Source: Tannerella sp.
GTDB lineage: Bacteria > Bacteroidota > Bacteroidia > Bacteroidales > Tannerellaceae
Assembly (NCBI GenBank): GCA_031283785.1
Contig: JAITBC010000300.1
Coordinates: 1 to 24,337 of the forward strand
Direction: 5' to 3'
DNA: 24,337 nt
In this document: one piece after another, positions 7,971-16,334 of the stretch
Numbering within the stretch: position 1 is the stretch's first letter
Layout: every line of letters starts with the position of its first letter
Made by a program: the position numbers and the translations under genes
Notes under the pieces: model-generated
What the model saw: only the letters and a program-made list of their open reading frames with translations
Databases searched by the model: none
Told to the model about the DNA's origin: nothing

Positions 7971-8070
7971 TTGAATTTTATTTTAAAGGTTCATGAAAAA
8001 GTGTGTATTATTGAATTTATGATCGGTTAGAAGCGAAAAACCCTATAAAAAAACGATTTTTTTTGTGTTA

Positions 8071-8078
8071 TATATTTG
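8071..8078 (+). promoter_or_regulatory. sigma-ABfr -7 element for the TolB-like gene
   Basis: TATATTTG matches TAnnTTTG exactly, 35 nt before the ATG at 8114. The expected -33 position is a run of A without TTTG, so it is a one-box match in AT-rich sequence. Confidence 0.5.
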
Positions 8079-8113
8079 GATTGACTATTTTTACGGAATT
8101 AAAATAAAATGAT

Positions 8114-9040
8114 ATGAGACGATTTAATTTGATTTTATGGGTTATGGTGACGTTTTCATCTGTATTGATGCACGCACAGGAGGATAAAACGGTTTCCAGG
8201 TTAGAAATTTATGATCTGGAGACGAAAGAGAGAACGGTGTTGAAGGAATATCCATTCCTGATTGAAGCGCCGAACTGGACGGTCGACGGGAAATATCTGA
8301 TTTATAACAGTAGAGGAAAACTGTACAGACTGGATGTGAATAATCCGTCGTCGGACACAGAGATATCGACCGTATTTGCCGACCGGTGTAATAACGATCA
8401 TGTGTTGTCTGCGGACGGGACGCGGATGGCGATCAGTCACGGAACCCGTGAAGACGGGAAATCCCGGATTTATACGCTTCCGCTTTCCGGTGGTACGCCG
8501 ACTTTAATAACGCCATTGGCGCCGAGCTATTTGCATGGATGGTCGCCGGACGGGAAAATGTTGACTTACTGCGCCGAGCGGAACAGTAATTTCGATGTGT
8601 ATCAAATCCTTGCGGAAGGAGGCGTGGAGCAGCGTCTGACCGATGCTCCCGGATTGGACGACGGACCGGAATATTCGCCTTGCGGACAATACATCTGGTT
8701 CAATTCCGTGCGTTCGGGACAGATGCAGATATGGCGCATGAAAGCCGATGGCTCGGAACAGACGCAAATGACGTTTGATGAAGACCGTAATTCATGGTTC
8801 CCGCATGTTTCGCCTGACGGCGGGAAAATTGTTTTTATCCGTTACCGAAAAGACGATGTCGCTCCCGGCGATCATCCGCGGGGAAAACATGTCGAACTGT
8901 GTATCATGCCGGTAAAAGGCGCTGAGCCGGGAATAATCGTCCGACTGTTTGGCGGACAGGGTACTGTCAATGTGAATTCATGGGCGCCCGACAGTAAACG
9001 ATTTGCCTTTGTTTCGTATGTCGAAAATTCCGACCGGTAG
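8114..9040 (+). CDS. exported TolB-like beta-propeller protein (PD40 repeats)
   Basis: A 308-residue protein with a cleavable signal (ILWVMVTFSSVLMHAQ, cut near residue 21). It is built from PD40/WD40-like repeats: WTVDGKYLIYNS, LSADGTRMAISH, WSPDGKMLTYCAE, YSPCGQYIWFNSV, VSPDGGKIVFIRY and a final WAPDSKRFAFVSY. This gives about six blades, the whole mature chain. TolB-type propellers act as periplasmic or surface binding proteins; Bacteroidota carry many outside the Tol-Pal operon. This one has no pal or tolA neighbour, so it should not be named tolB. It is the only plus-strand gene apart from the IS and is monocistronic, divergent from the gene at 7970 and convergent with the transport operon. 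Confidence 0.82.
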   Translation: MRRFNLILWVMVTFSSVLMHAQEDKTVSRLEIYDLETKERTVLKEYPFLIEAPNWTVDGKYLIYNSRGKLYRLDVNNPSSDTEISTVFADRCNNDHVLSADGTRMAISHGTREDGKSRIYTLPLSGGTPTLITPLAPSYLHGWSPDGKMLTYCAERNSNFDVYQILAEGGVEQRLTDAPGLDDGPEYSPCGQYIWFNSVRSGQMQIWRMKADGSEQTQMTFDEDRNSWFPHVSPDGGKIVFIRYRKDDVAPGDHPRGKHVELCIMPVKGAEPGIIVRLFGGQGTVNVNSWAPDSKRFAFVSYVENSDR

Positions 9041-9149
9041 ACGGATGTTCGGAAACTTAATGAACGTGCAAAAATTTTTTTAGTAAATTAAAGTAATAAC
9101 GTAACTATACGAAGATTACGCCGAGCGAGGCGTTGTCTCGATAATGACG

Positions 9150-9186
9150 AAAAAAAACGGAGAATCGAAACTGCCTCAATCCTCCG
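9150..9186 (-). terminator. intrinsic terminator of the ABC transport operon
   Basis: Minus strand: CGGAG (9186-9182) pairs with CTCCG (9162-9158), and the bases between continue the stem with A-T, G-C and G-T pairs to a small loop, about 12 pairs over 29 nt. Eight T residues follow at once (9157-9150). It begins 24 nt after the stop of the last permease gene. Confidence 0.85.
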
Positions 9187-9209
9187 CTATGCTAATATTC
9201 TTTAAATCG

Positions 9210-10604
9210 TCACCTCACATCGTATCGTTCGAACCGGACGATCGTCAGCACGAACATCACACCCATATAGGCGAGCATCACCATGAGATACTTGAGCGTT
9301 TCGGCCAGGCGTTCGGCGATAGTGGCCGGACGCTCCGCATACTGTGGTATTTCTTCGTAGGCAACCGACTTTCTTGTCGTCGAAAGATCTTCGCTCGGAT
9401 TATACCAGTGCGGACTCTTGTCGTCTCCGGCGTCGAGTTCTTTGAACCATTGCCGGTATTGGATCTTGAAATTCTGTAAATCGTCATAGTTGTGCCTCAG
9501 GCGGGGGTAGCCTCCGTCGAGCAGCGCTTCCGTGCCGTAATCGAAGACGGCGAGCGGCGATATCCACGTCCAGCGGCGCGTCGTTTCGACCTGGCGGAAC
9601 TGGGCGGCGTAGTATTCGCCCCAGAAGTCGCCCTCGTTCCTGTCGAACGCCATTTGCATGTTCGCGCGGGTTTCGTGAGGAGGATAAAACAGGTTGCCAC
9701 TGTGAGCCGCCCATTTTTTCGGATCGGTAAACGAATCCTCTATCTCTACCCTTTTTGCCTCCATCCTGGTTGTCATCACTTTGCTCTTTTCCACCGGCAA
9801 TATCGCCATACCGACCGTGTTTGCCATGTTCGGCACGGCAATCAGGAACACGAGCCACAGCGATACCGACATCAGCAGGCTGATGTTCGAACTGTTGCAC
9901 ATCACCGACGAAAACAGCCCGATGGCGCTCATGCTGCCGGTGAAGAAGACGACGAACAGCAGGAACAGCCCGATTTCGGAAAACGTCTCGCCCGTGATGC
10001 TCACCGACGGCGAAAGCGTCAGGATCACCAGTGCAAGCAGAATCCCGGCCAGAGCGCACGCTATCAGCAGCACATTGACGGCAATGAATTTCCCGGCCAG
10101 GATATGACTGCGCTTGACGGGATTCGACAGACACAGCGCCAGCGTGTGCCGTTCCTTCTCGCCCGACACGGCGTCGAACGAAAATATTATCGCAAGAAAA
10201 CTGAACAGCACCGTCAGCGTGAAGCCCCAGTTGATACGGTTCGAGGGCATCGCCAGCGGATTGTCCTTGTTGATATTAGTAGTAAACCATAACCGGTTAA
10301 AGGCGGTATAGACAAATGTATTGGACATGTTCGGTTCGCCGCAGTCGGAAATAAAACCATTGTTGCGCGGCGGCAGTTGATATTCCCGTTTTTCGATAAC
10401 AACTTGCGTGGCATTGCTTGTCAGCTTGCGCAACTGTTCCTCCCGGTTGGCGGTCAGTTCGCGGTAGCTTTTGACGGACTCCCCGTATTCTCTTATATAC
10501 GTTATCGACGATACGGCAAACATCAACAGCACCATACCCAGCGTTATCGGTAATCGCAGTCCGTACAGGAACTGCTGCAATTCGTGAAATATTATATTTT
10601 TCAT
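9210..10604 (-). CDS. ABC-2 type permease, type A, copy 1 (DUF3526-like)
   Basis: A 464-residue inner-membrane protein. I chose the ATG at 10604 (MKNIIFHELQQFLYGLRLPI) rather than earlier codons because it matches the start of copy 2 and follows the upstream gene by 16 nt. TM1 is at about 19-38, followed by a large outer loop (~40-140). Then comes a membrane block with the ABC-2 motif SGEKERHTLALCLSNPVKRS, a second large loop (~290-420), and a last TM ending in RFERYDVR. It is the last gene of the operon. It pairs with the type B permease just upstream, and the pair is a tandem copy of 12415-15507. It is of the NosY/DUF3526 kind, needing an ATPase in trans. Substrate unknown. Confidence 0.82.
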   Translation of the reverse strand: MKNIIFHELQQFLYGLRLPITLGMVLLMFAVSSITYIREYGESVKSYRELTANREEQLRKLTSNATQVVIEKREYQLPPRNNGFISDCGEPNMSNTFVYTAFNRLWFTTNINKDNPLAMPSNRINWGFTLTVLFSFLAIIFSFDAVSGEKERHTLALCLSNPVKRSHILAGKFIAVNVLLIACALAGILLALVILTLSPSVSITGETFSEIGLFLLFVVFFTGSMSAIGLFSSVMCNSSNISLLMSVSLWLVFLIAVPNMANTVGMAILPVEKSKVMTTRMEAKRVEIEDSFTDPKKWAAHSGNLFYPPHETRANMQMAFDRNEGDFWGEYYAAQFRQVETTRRWTWISPLAVFDYGTEALLDGGYPRLRHNYDDLQNFKIQYRQWFKELDAGDDKSPHWYNPSEDLSTTRKSVAYEEIPQYAERPATIAERLAETLKYLMVMLAYMGVMFVLTIVRFERYDVR

Positions 10605-10620
10605 CTTTCTGATTTTTAGT

Positions 10621-12180
10621 TTACCTGACATCATATTTAATAAACGACATGTACGACAGCCAGAACAGCAGGATACACACAACAAGTATGCCTGCGATGA
10701 GGTAAAGCTGTTCGTACAGATCGTTGCCAAGCGTCGGCTCGGCGTATGCAAAGCGCGGAAGACTGCCCGTATCGATCTTATTTAACGCATTGTAATAATC
10801 GGTGAACGAATTTACGTTCGGGATGCTCTTCGTAAATTCGTCGGATTGCCTGTTAGCCTCATCCATGTCGTTCGGGAATGTATGTTCGTCCTGTGAGGTG
10901 AAGTAGGCATACGAGGAGAAAATCCGGTTTTGGACATAATATCCGAAAAACGTATCCTGGAATTGCCTTGCCTGGTTCATGAACTGCACTTCGCTGTCCA
11001 CACCCGTGCGGCAAAGCGATGCTGCGACGTGCTTGAAGATGCCGGCGGGCGAGAGGCACGACAGGTATCGCATGGTCTTCTCCTGACGGTATATCTGTTG
11101 CAGATAGTCGGACTGTATCGCCCATTTCTTCGCGCAGTTGTCGAGAATAATGGGATTGGCGAGTTCTTTTTTTCGACGCTCGTATTCCATCACCGATCTG
11201 GGAGTGAAATAGATGGTATGCTGACCGTCCCAGTCCCCGCCCATACAAAACATATAATACCCGCCTTGCAGATTTTCGTTTTTCAACGTTTCTTCCACCT
11301 CTTTCGACTGCACATTATGCCAGTGATTGTCGATCTCGCCGATATTGTGCTTCATTTGTTTATAATCGTCTGCCGGAGTGATGTTTTTGCCCAGGTACGA
11401 CGCCGCGTTGGGTAGCAGGAACAGCAGGAAACACCAGATGAACAGGTTCAGTATGATACTTGTCGTCGAGCTTTTTGTACGGCTCGATATGAAGCCGCCG
11501 AGAAACACGAAGAATCCGAAATAAATCAGGCTCATCAGCAGCAGGACAAGGATACGTCCGTAGTCGCCCGTCGAAAACCGCACCGCCGGCGACAGTTGTA
11601 TAATCAGCAGTATCACAAGGAAACAGATGACTATAACAGGTATCAGCGTGAGGAATATCCCCGTGATCTTGCCGAGGAAGAACGTCGAGCGGCTTACCGG
11701 ATTGCTGAGCGCCAGCTTGAGCGTGCCCTGTTCCTTTTCGCACGAGAGCATGTCGTGCGAAAACAGTATGCCCAGCAGCGAAAGCAGTATGGCAAGCGCC
11801 GTAGCGAAATCCAGCGACATCGAGGCGCTCATAAACGGATTCTCGTTCAGCGAAACGATGTCGGTCGAAAACACCGGTTTCTCTTTCCTGTCAAGTCCGA
11901 TTTTCGAGCCTGTCTGTTCCATAATGCCTTTGCTGAATATACTGAGCGGCGACACCGGCTTCACCAGTATCGGCTTGACCGAATGTAGCGTAGGCGCGGC
12001 TTCATATATTTCCGCAGCCTTCTTCACATCCGCCCCGTACTGTGCAAGGCGGTTTGTGTATGTCTGTATACCCGTATATACGGTGTAGGGTATCAGCGCC
12101 AGACACAACAGTAATCCCACGATAAATCCGGGCGTTACGATGTTGTTCCGAAATTCCTTTTTAGCTATATGCCAAATCAT
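10621..12180 (-). CDS. ABC-2 type permease, type B, copy 1 (DUF3526-like)
   Basis: A 519-residue membrane protein. The start MIWHIAKKEFRNNIVTPGFI is a typical ABC-2 N-terminal interface helix followed by TM1 (~18-37). A long outer loop follows, with KPVSPLSIFSKGI, then further TMs including the CEKEQGTLKLALSNPVSRST motif, a second large extracytoplasmic domain (~290-470), and a final TM ending FIKYDVR. The fragment KPVSPLSIFS recurs in copy 2, and PLSIFSRGI recurs in the permease at 16335, so all three share the loop. The gap to the upstream gene is 234 bp, the largest in the operon, and has no promoter I can defend. Confidence 0.82.
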   Translation of the reverse strand: MIWHIAKKEFRNNIVTPGFIVGLLLCLALIPYTVYTGIQTYTNRLAQYGADVKKAAEIYEAAPTLHSVKPILVKPVSPLSIFSKGIMEQTGSKIGLDRKEKPVFSTDIVSLNENPFMSASMSLDFATALAILLSLLGILFSHDMLSCEKEQGTLKLALSNPVSRSTFFLGKITGIFLTLIPVIVICFLVILLIIQLSPAVRFSTGDYGRILVLLLMSLIYFGFFVFLGGFISSRTKSSTTSIILNLFIWCFLLFLLPNAASYLGKNITPADDYKQMKHNIGEIDNHWHNVQSKEVEETLKNENLQGGYYMFCMGGDWDGQHTIYFTPRSVMEYERRKKELANPIILDNCAKKWAIQSDYLQQIYRQEKTMRYLSCLSPAGIFKHVAASLCRTGVDSEVQFMNQARQFQDTFFGYYVQNRIFSSYAYFTSQDEHTFPNDMDEANRQSDEFTKSIPNVNSFTDYYNALNKIDTGSLPRFAYAEPTLGNDLYEQLYLIAGILVVCILLFWLSYMSFIKYDVR

Positions 12181-12414
12181 ATTTCAATTACGAATTAATA
12201 ATTACAAATTAAAAATCATCTGCGGGTTTGTCATATCAGTCATGCGATGCCGTCCGCGTTCTCATGATGCATTTGAAATGGCGATACGGCGGACGTGCCG
12301 AGTTTCCTTTGCCATCTGCGTCACTCCTCATTATGTACTTGAACGGGCAGTATCATCAATACCCGCCTGTTCGATCCGCAGGCTTTAACCGCGCGACGGG
12401 GGCGTCATTCCCTG
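12181..12414 (-). other. 234-bp spacer between the two permease modules
   Basis: No gene and no clear promoter or terminator. Its B1-proximal end holds an AT-rich tract of repeated ATTAC/AATTA units (12184-12212) similar to tracts at 13908-13936 and 15514-15534. It also holds a 7-bp inverted repeat (CGTCCGC at 12251, GCGGACG at 12289) of doubtful meaning. Confidence 0.5.
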
Positions 12415-13806
12415 TCAGCGTATGTCGTAGCGTTCAAAACGGATAACCGCCAGCACGAACATCACTCCCATGTAGGCGAGCATCACCATGAGATACTTGA
12501 GCGTTTCGGCCAGGCGTTCGGCGATAGTGGCCGGACGCTCCGCGTACTGCGGTATTTCCTCGTAGGCAACAGCCTCTCTTGTTGTTGAAAAATCTTCATA
12601 CGGGTTGTACCAGTGCGGACTTTTGTCGTCTTTGTCGTCGAGTTCCTTAAACCATTGAAGATACTGAATCTTGAAATTCTGCAAATCGGCATAGTTATGC
12701 TTCAGACGGAGATAGCCTCCGTAGAGAAGCGCTTCCGTACCGTAATCGAAGACGGCGAGCGGCGATATCCACGTCCAGCGGCGGGTGTTTTCCACCTGGC
12801 GGAACTGGGCGGCGTAATGTTCGCTCATGAAATATGCCTCGTTCCTGTCGAACGCCATCTGCATGTTGGCGCGGATTTCGTGCCGGGGAAAAAACGGATC
12901 GTTACTTCTCGACGACCATTTCCCCTCCGGAAATGAGGCTTCTATCTCATTGCGTTTTCCCTGTATTTTTGTTTGCATCACGTTCACCTTTTCCACCGGC
13001 CAGGCTGCCATGCCGAGCGTCTGCGAAAAATTGGGGATGGCGATCAGGAACACTAACCACAGCGATACCGACAGTAGCAGGCTGATGTTGGAAGTGCTGC
13101 ACATCACCGACGAAAACAGCCCTATGGCGCTCATGCTGCCGGTGAAAAAGACGACGAAGAGCAGGAACAGCCCGATTTCGGAAAACGTTTCGCCCGTGAT
13201 ATTCACCGCCGGCGAAAGCACCAGGATCAGCAGCGCCAGCAGGATGCCCGCCAGAGCGCACGTTATCAGCAGCAGGTTGACGGCAATGAATTTGCCGGCC
13301 AGGATATGGCTGCGCTTCACCGGATTGGAGAGGCTCAGCGCCAGCGTATGCCGTTCCTTCTCGCCCGACACGGCGTCGAACGAAAAAATGACGGCAAGAA
13401 AGCTGAAGAGTACCGTGAGGATAAAACCCCAGTTGATGCGGTTCGACGGCAGCAGCAGGGGATTGTCGCGGCTGATGGCGGAGGAAAAATGCAGCCGGTG
13501 GAAGGCGCTGTAAATAAGCGTATTTGGCATGTCCGATTCGCCGCAGTCGGAGATAAAGCCGTTGTTGCGCGGCGGCAGCCGGTATTCGCGCGAACGGGTG
13601 GCTACGTTGCTGGCGTTGCTCGCCATGTAGCGCAGCAGATGTTCCTGTCCGAGGGCAAGCATGTGGTAACTTTTGACGGTTTCCCCGTACTCGCCGATGT
13701 AGGTTAACGACGACACGGCGAACATCACCAGCACGATGCCCAGCGTGATCGGCAGGCGCAGCCCGTATAAAAACTGCTGCAACTCGTGGAGAATTAAATT
13801 TTTCAT
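12415..13806 (-). CDS. ABC-2 type permease, type A, copy 2 (DUF3526-like)
   Basis: A 463-residue paralogue of 9210-10604, alignable from end to end: MKNLILHELQQFLYGLRLPI at the start, SGEKERHTLALSLSNPVKRS in the core, RFERYDIR at the end. The ATG at 13806 is chosen because it matches the start of copy 1; earlier codons would read through repeat-rich spacer. The two copies differ mostly in the outer loops. The last 71 nt before the divergent part of the 3' region (12473-12543) are identical to 9268-9338. It lies 138 bp after its type B partner. Part of the same transporter; whether the two copies form separate complexes or one is unknown. Confidence 0.82.
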   Translation of the reverse strand: MKNLILHELQQFLYGLRLPITLGIVLVMFAVSSLTYIGEYGETVKSYHMLALGQEHLLRYMASNASNVATRSREYRLPPRNNGFISDCGESDMPNTLIYSAFHRLHFSSAISRDNPLLLPSNRINWGFILTVLFSFLAVIFSFDAVSGEKERHTLALSLSNPVKRSHILAGKFIAVNLLLITCALAGILLALLILVLSPAVNITGETFSEIGLFLLFVVFFTGSMSAIGLFSSVMCSTSNISLLLSVSLWLVFLIAIPNFSQTLGMAAWPVEKVNVMQTKIQGKRNEIEASFPEGKWSSRSNDPFFPRHEIRANMQMAFDRNEAYFMSEHYAAQFRQVENTRRWTWISPLAVFDYGTEALLYGGYLRLKHNYADLQNFKIQYLQWFKELDDKDDKSPHWYNPYEDFSTTREAVAYEEIPQYAERPATIAERLAETLKYLMVMLAYMGVMFVLAVIRFERYDIR

Positions 13807-13808
13807 AC

Positions 13809-13849
13809 GTAAACGAGTTAACGGTTTGACAGGTAAACGAGTTGACGGG
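13809..13849 (+). repeat. short direct repeats GTAAACGAGTT(A/G)ACGG upstream of permease A2
   Basis: Two 16-nt copies at 13809-13824 and 13833-13848, differing at one base, and a partial third (GGGTAAATGA) after them. They sit just before the ATG on the coding strand. Repeats of this kind are common in Bacteroidota spacers; no function is evident. Confidence 0.6.
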
Positions 13850-13907
13850 TAAATGAATACTCCTTTACATGCCCCAGTAAGTTTGTTAAACATAAATATT
13901 TCATACT

Positions 13908-13936
13908 CTTAATTTTTAATTCTTAATTCTTAATTA
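13908..13936 (+). repeat. AT-rich TTAATTC tandem tract between B2 and A2
   Basis: Near-tandem 7-bp units of the TTAATTC type between the type B and type A permease genes. Related tracts occur beside the starts of both type B genes (12184-12212 and 15514-15534), so they mark module edges and could have served as recombination sites. Confidence 0.5.
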
Positions 13937-13944
13937 TTTAAGGT

Positions 13945-15507
13945 TTATCTCACGTCGTATTTGATGAACGACATAAATGAAAGCCAGAACAGCAGGATAC
14001 ATGCAATCAGGATACCTGCAACGAGGTAGAGCTGTCCGTACAGATCGCCGCCCAGCGTGGGCTGCGCGTACACAAAGCGGGGGAGCGACTGTGTGTCGAC
14101 GTATCCTAATGAACTGAAATAATCGGCGTTTAGCGAGCCTGCCGGTTTGGCTTCTTTTTTCCAGCTATCCTCCTGCGCCCTTGCTTCGTCCCAGTCATTG
14201 GGCAGTTCGGATTCTTTCTGCTGCGTGATGTATGCCCAGGAAGCGAAAATCCCGTTTTGCATGAAATATCCGTAAAACTCATCCTGAAACTGCCTCGCAC
14301 GGTCCATGAAATGCACTTCGCTCTCCCAGCCCGTGCGGCAGAGCGATGCGGCAATATGTTTGAAGATTTCGGCGGGCGAGAGGCACGAGAGGTAACGCAC
14401 GGTCTTCTCCTGACGATATACCTGCTGCAGATAGGCGGACTGGATGGCCCATTTTTTGTCGCAGTTCCCAAGCAGTATGGGGGCAGCCAGCTCCTTCTTG
14501 CGCCGCTCGTATTCCATGCTTGGCCTGGGTGTAAACAGCAGTACATTGCATCCGTCCACGTCAGCCCCCGTACAATAATTCCAGCCGCCCGGTTCCAGGT
14601 TTTCGTTTTTCAGGGTTTCTTCCACTTCCTTCAACTGTACGTCCCACCACTGTTTATCAATCTGGCCGGTATTAAAAGTCACCAGTTTGTAATCGTCCGT
14701 GGGCGAGATATTTTTGCCCAGCCGGGCGGCGGCGTTGGGCAGCAGGAAGAGCAGGAGACACCAGATGAACAGGTTCAGGACGATGCTCGATGCGCCGCTT
14801 TTGGTACGGCTCGAAATGAAGCCGCCCAGGAAGACGAAGAAGCCGAAATAGACCGGGCAGAACAGCAGCAGGACGACGATGCGTCCGTAGTCGCCCGCCG
14901 AAAACCGCACCGAAGGCGAAAACTGTATGATGAGCAGTATCGCCAGGAAGCAGACGGCCAGAATAGGCAGCAGGGTCAGGAAGATACCCGCCGTTTTACC
15001 CAGGAAAAAGGTTGAACGGCTCACGGGGTTGCTGAGCGCTAACTTGAGCGTGCCCTGTTCCTTTTCGCGCGGGAGCATGTCGTACGAAAAGAGCACGCCC
15101 AGCAGCGAGAGCAGGATGGCCGCCGCCATGGTGAAATCGAGCGACATGAAGCGGCTCATGAACGGGTTCTCGTTCAGCGAAACGATCTCAGCCGAAAAGA
15201 CGGGCTTCTCCTTGCGGTCGAGCTCCACCTTCGAGCCGGTCTGTTCCACGATGCCGCTGCTGAAAATGCTCAGCGGCGAAACCGGCTTGACAAGCAGCGG
15301 GTTGACCTGCGAATAAGTCAGCGACCTCCGATAGACGTCGTCGGCTGCCTTCACGTCCACCTCATACTGTGCGAGGCGGTTTCCATGCGTCCGTATACCC
15401 GTATATACGGTATAGGGTATCAGCGCCAGACACAACAGTAATCCCACGATAAATCCGGGCGTTACGATGTTGTTCCGAAATTCTTTTTTAGCGATAAACC
15501 AAATCAT
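13945..15507 (-). CDS. ABC-2 type permease, type B, copy 2 (DUF3526-like)
   Basis: A 520-residue paralogue of 10621-12180 with the same layout: MIWFIAKKEFRNNIVTPGFI start, TM1, loop with KPVSPLSIFSSGI, REKEQGTLKLALSNPVSRST motif, large outer domain, final TM and FIKYDVR tail. The first part is nearly identical at DNA level to copy 1 (90 of 91 bases over 15393-15483 versus 12066-12156), while later parts differ at many positions. It starts 27 nt after the ATPase gene, so it is surely in the same transcript. By position this is probably the older copy, nearest the ATPase. Confidence 0.82.
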   Translation of the reverse strand: MIWFIAKKEFRNNIVTPGFIVGLLLCLALIPYTVYTGIRTHGNRLAQYEVDVKAADDVYRRSLTYSQVNPLLVKPVSPLSIFSSGIVEQTGSKVELDRKEKPVFSAEIVSLNENPFMSRFMSLDFTMAAAILLSLLGVLFSYDMLPREKEQGTLKLALSNPVSRSTFFLGKTAGIFLTLLPILAVCFLAILLIIQFSPSVRFSAGDYGRIVVLLLFCPVYFGFFVFLGGFISSRTKSGASSIVLNLFIWCLLLFLLPNAAARLGKNISPTDDYKLVTFNTGQIDKQWWDVQLKEVEETLKNENLEPGGWNYCTGADVDGCNVLLFTPRPSMEYERRKKELAAPILLGNCDKKWAIQSAYLQQVYRQEKTVRYLSCLSPAEIFKHIAASLCRTGWESEVHFMDRARQFQDEFYGYFMQNGIFASWAYITQQKESELPNDWDEARAQEDSWKKEAKPAGSLNADYFSSLGYVDTQSLPRFVYAQPTLGGDLYGQLYLVAGILIACILLFWLSFMSFIKYDVR

Positions 15508-15534
15508 GTTCGGTTACGAATTAAAAATTACGAG

Positions 15535-16269
15535 TCAATTTACCGTTTCGGCATACATTACGGCTTCCTGCATGTAGTCGAGGTAGATGCGTTCGAGGTC
15601 GTCGAGCAGGAACTCTTCGCGTGTACGGAGCATCACCAGCCGTCCTTCCTTCATGATTCCTACACGGTCGGCGACGGCTTTGGCGCGGAAGATGTCGTGC
15701 GTACACATCAGGATGGATTTGCCCTGACTGCGCAGTTTCATCAGCATCTGCATCAGTTCGGCGGCCGATTTGGGGTCGAGGCCGGAGGTCGGTTCGTCGA
15801 GCAGGATGTTGGGCGCATCCTTAATCATCGAAATAGCCAGCCCGACCTTCTGCCGCATTCCCTTGGAAAAGGTTTTCAGTTTCTTTTCAAAAGCCTCGTC
15901 CTGCAATCCCACATTACGCATGACGTCGTAATAGTTTTGCCGGGTGAGATGCGGCTTGCCGGCAAGTTTGGCGAAGAAGTCGAGATTCTGTCGCGCGGTG
16001 AAATTGCCGTACAGCATCACGTTTTCCGATACGTACGAGATGAGCCGTTTCGTTTCCAGCGGATTCTTCACCACGTCGACACCGTCGACCAGGAGTTGTC
16101 CCGACGTGGGTTCAATGAAATTGAGGAACAAGTTGATGGCCGTCGTTTTACCGGCGCCGTTTGCTCCCAGCAGGAAGAATATCTCTCCCGGCTTGATGTC
16201 GAGGTTCAGGGCGTCCAATGCCAACTGCCCGTCCTCATAACGCTTTGTCAAATCAATTGCCTGTAACAT
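15535..16269 (-). CDS. ABC transporter ATP-binding protein
   Basis: A 244-residue ATPase with every motif present: Walker A GANGAGKT (35-42), Q-loop region near residue 82, signature FSKGM (134-138), Walker B ILLDE (155-159), D-loop SGLD and switch His191 in CTHD. I start it at 16269 (MLQAIDLTKRYEDGQ) because earlier codons read through the spacer and the 3' end of the upstream gene. It belongs to the class that energises ABC-2 exporters such as NosF. It is the only ATPase in an operon with five permease genes, so it presumably serves them all. It sits between the permease at 16335 and the duplicated permease pairs. Confidence 0.93.
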   Translation of the reverse strand: MLQAIDLTKRYEDGQLALDALNLDIKPGEIFFLLGANGAGKTTAINLFLNFIEPTSGQLLVDGVDVVKNPLETKRLISYVSENVMLYGNFTARQNLDFFAKLAGKPHLTRQNYYDVMRNVGLQDEAFEKKLKTFSKGMRQKVGLAISMIKDAPNILLDEPTSGLDPKSAAELMQMLMKLRSQGKSILMCTHDIFRAKAVADRVGIMKEGRLVMLRTREEFLLDDLERIYLDYMQEAVMYAETVN

Positions 16270-16334
16270 AATCTTAATTTTTTGGTTTGTTATTATTATC
16301 TTATCTATCAAATCGTATATGTATCCGCTAAACA

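Noticed and set aside
9118..9133. Small inverted repeat ACGCC-GAGCGA-GGCGT between convergent genes
   Set aside because: Five pairs only and no T-tract on either strand. The stronger hairpin at 9158-9186 with eight T residues is the terminator.
9492..10292. Long plus-strand open frame (266 codons) opposite the last permease
   Set aside because: Antisense shadow of a GC-rich membrane gene: composition dominated by Arg, His, Gln, with no family match, no promoter, and the permease frame accounts for the region. The same applies to long plus-strand frames at 12827-13513, 14257-15015 and 17559-18713.
12251..12295. 7-bp inverted repeat in the spacer between the permease modules
   Set aside because: A 31-nt loop and no other sign of function; likely chance.
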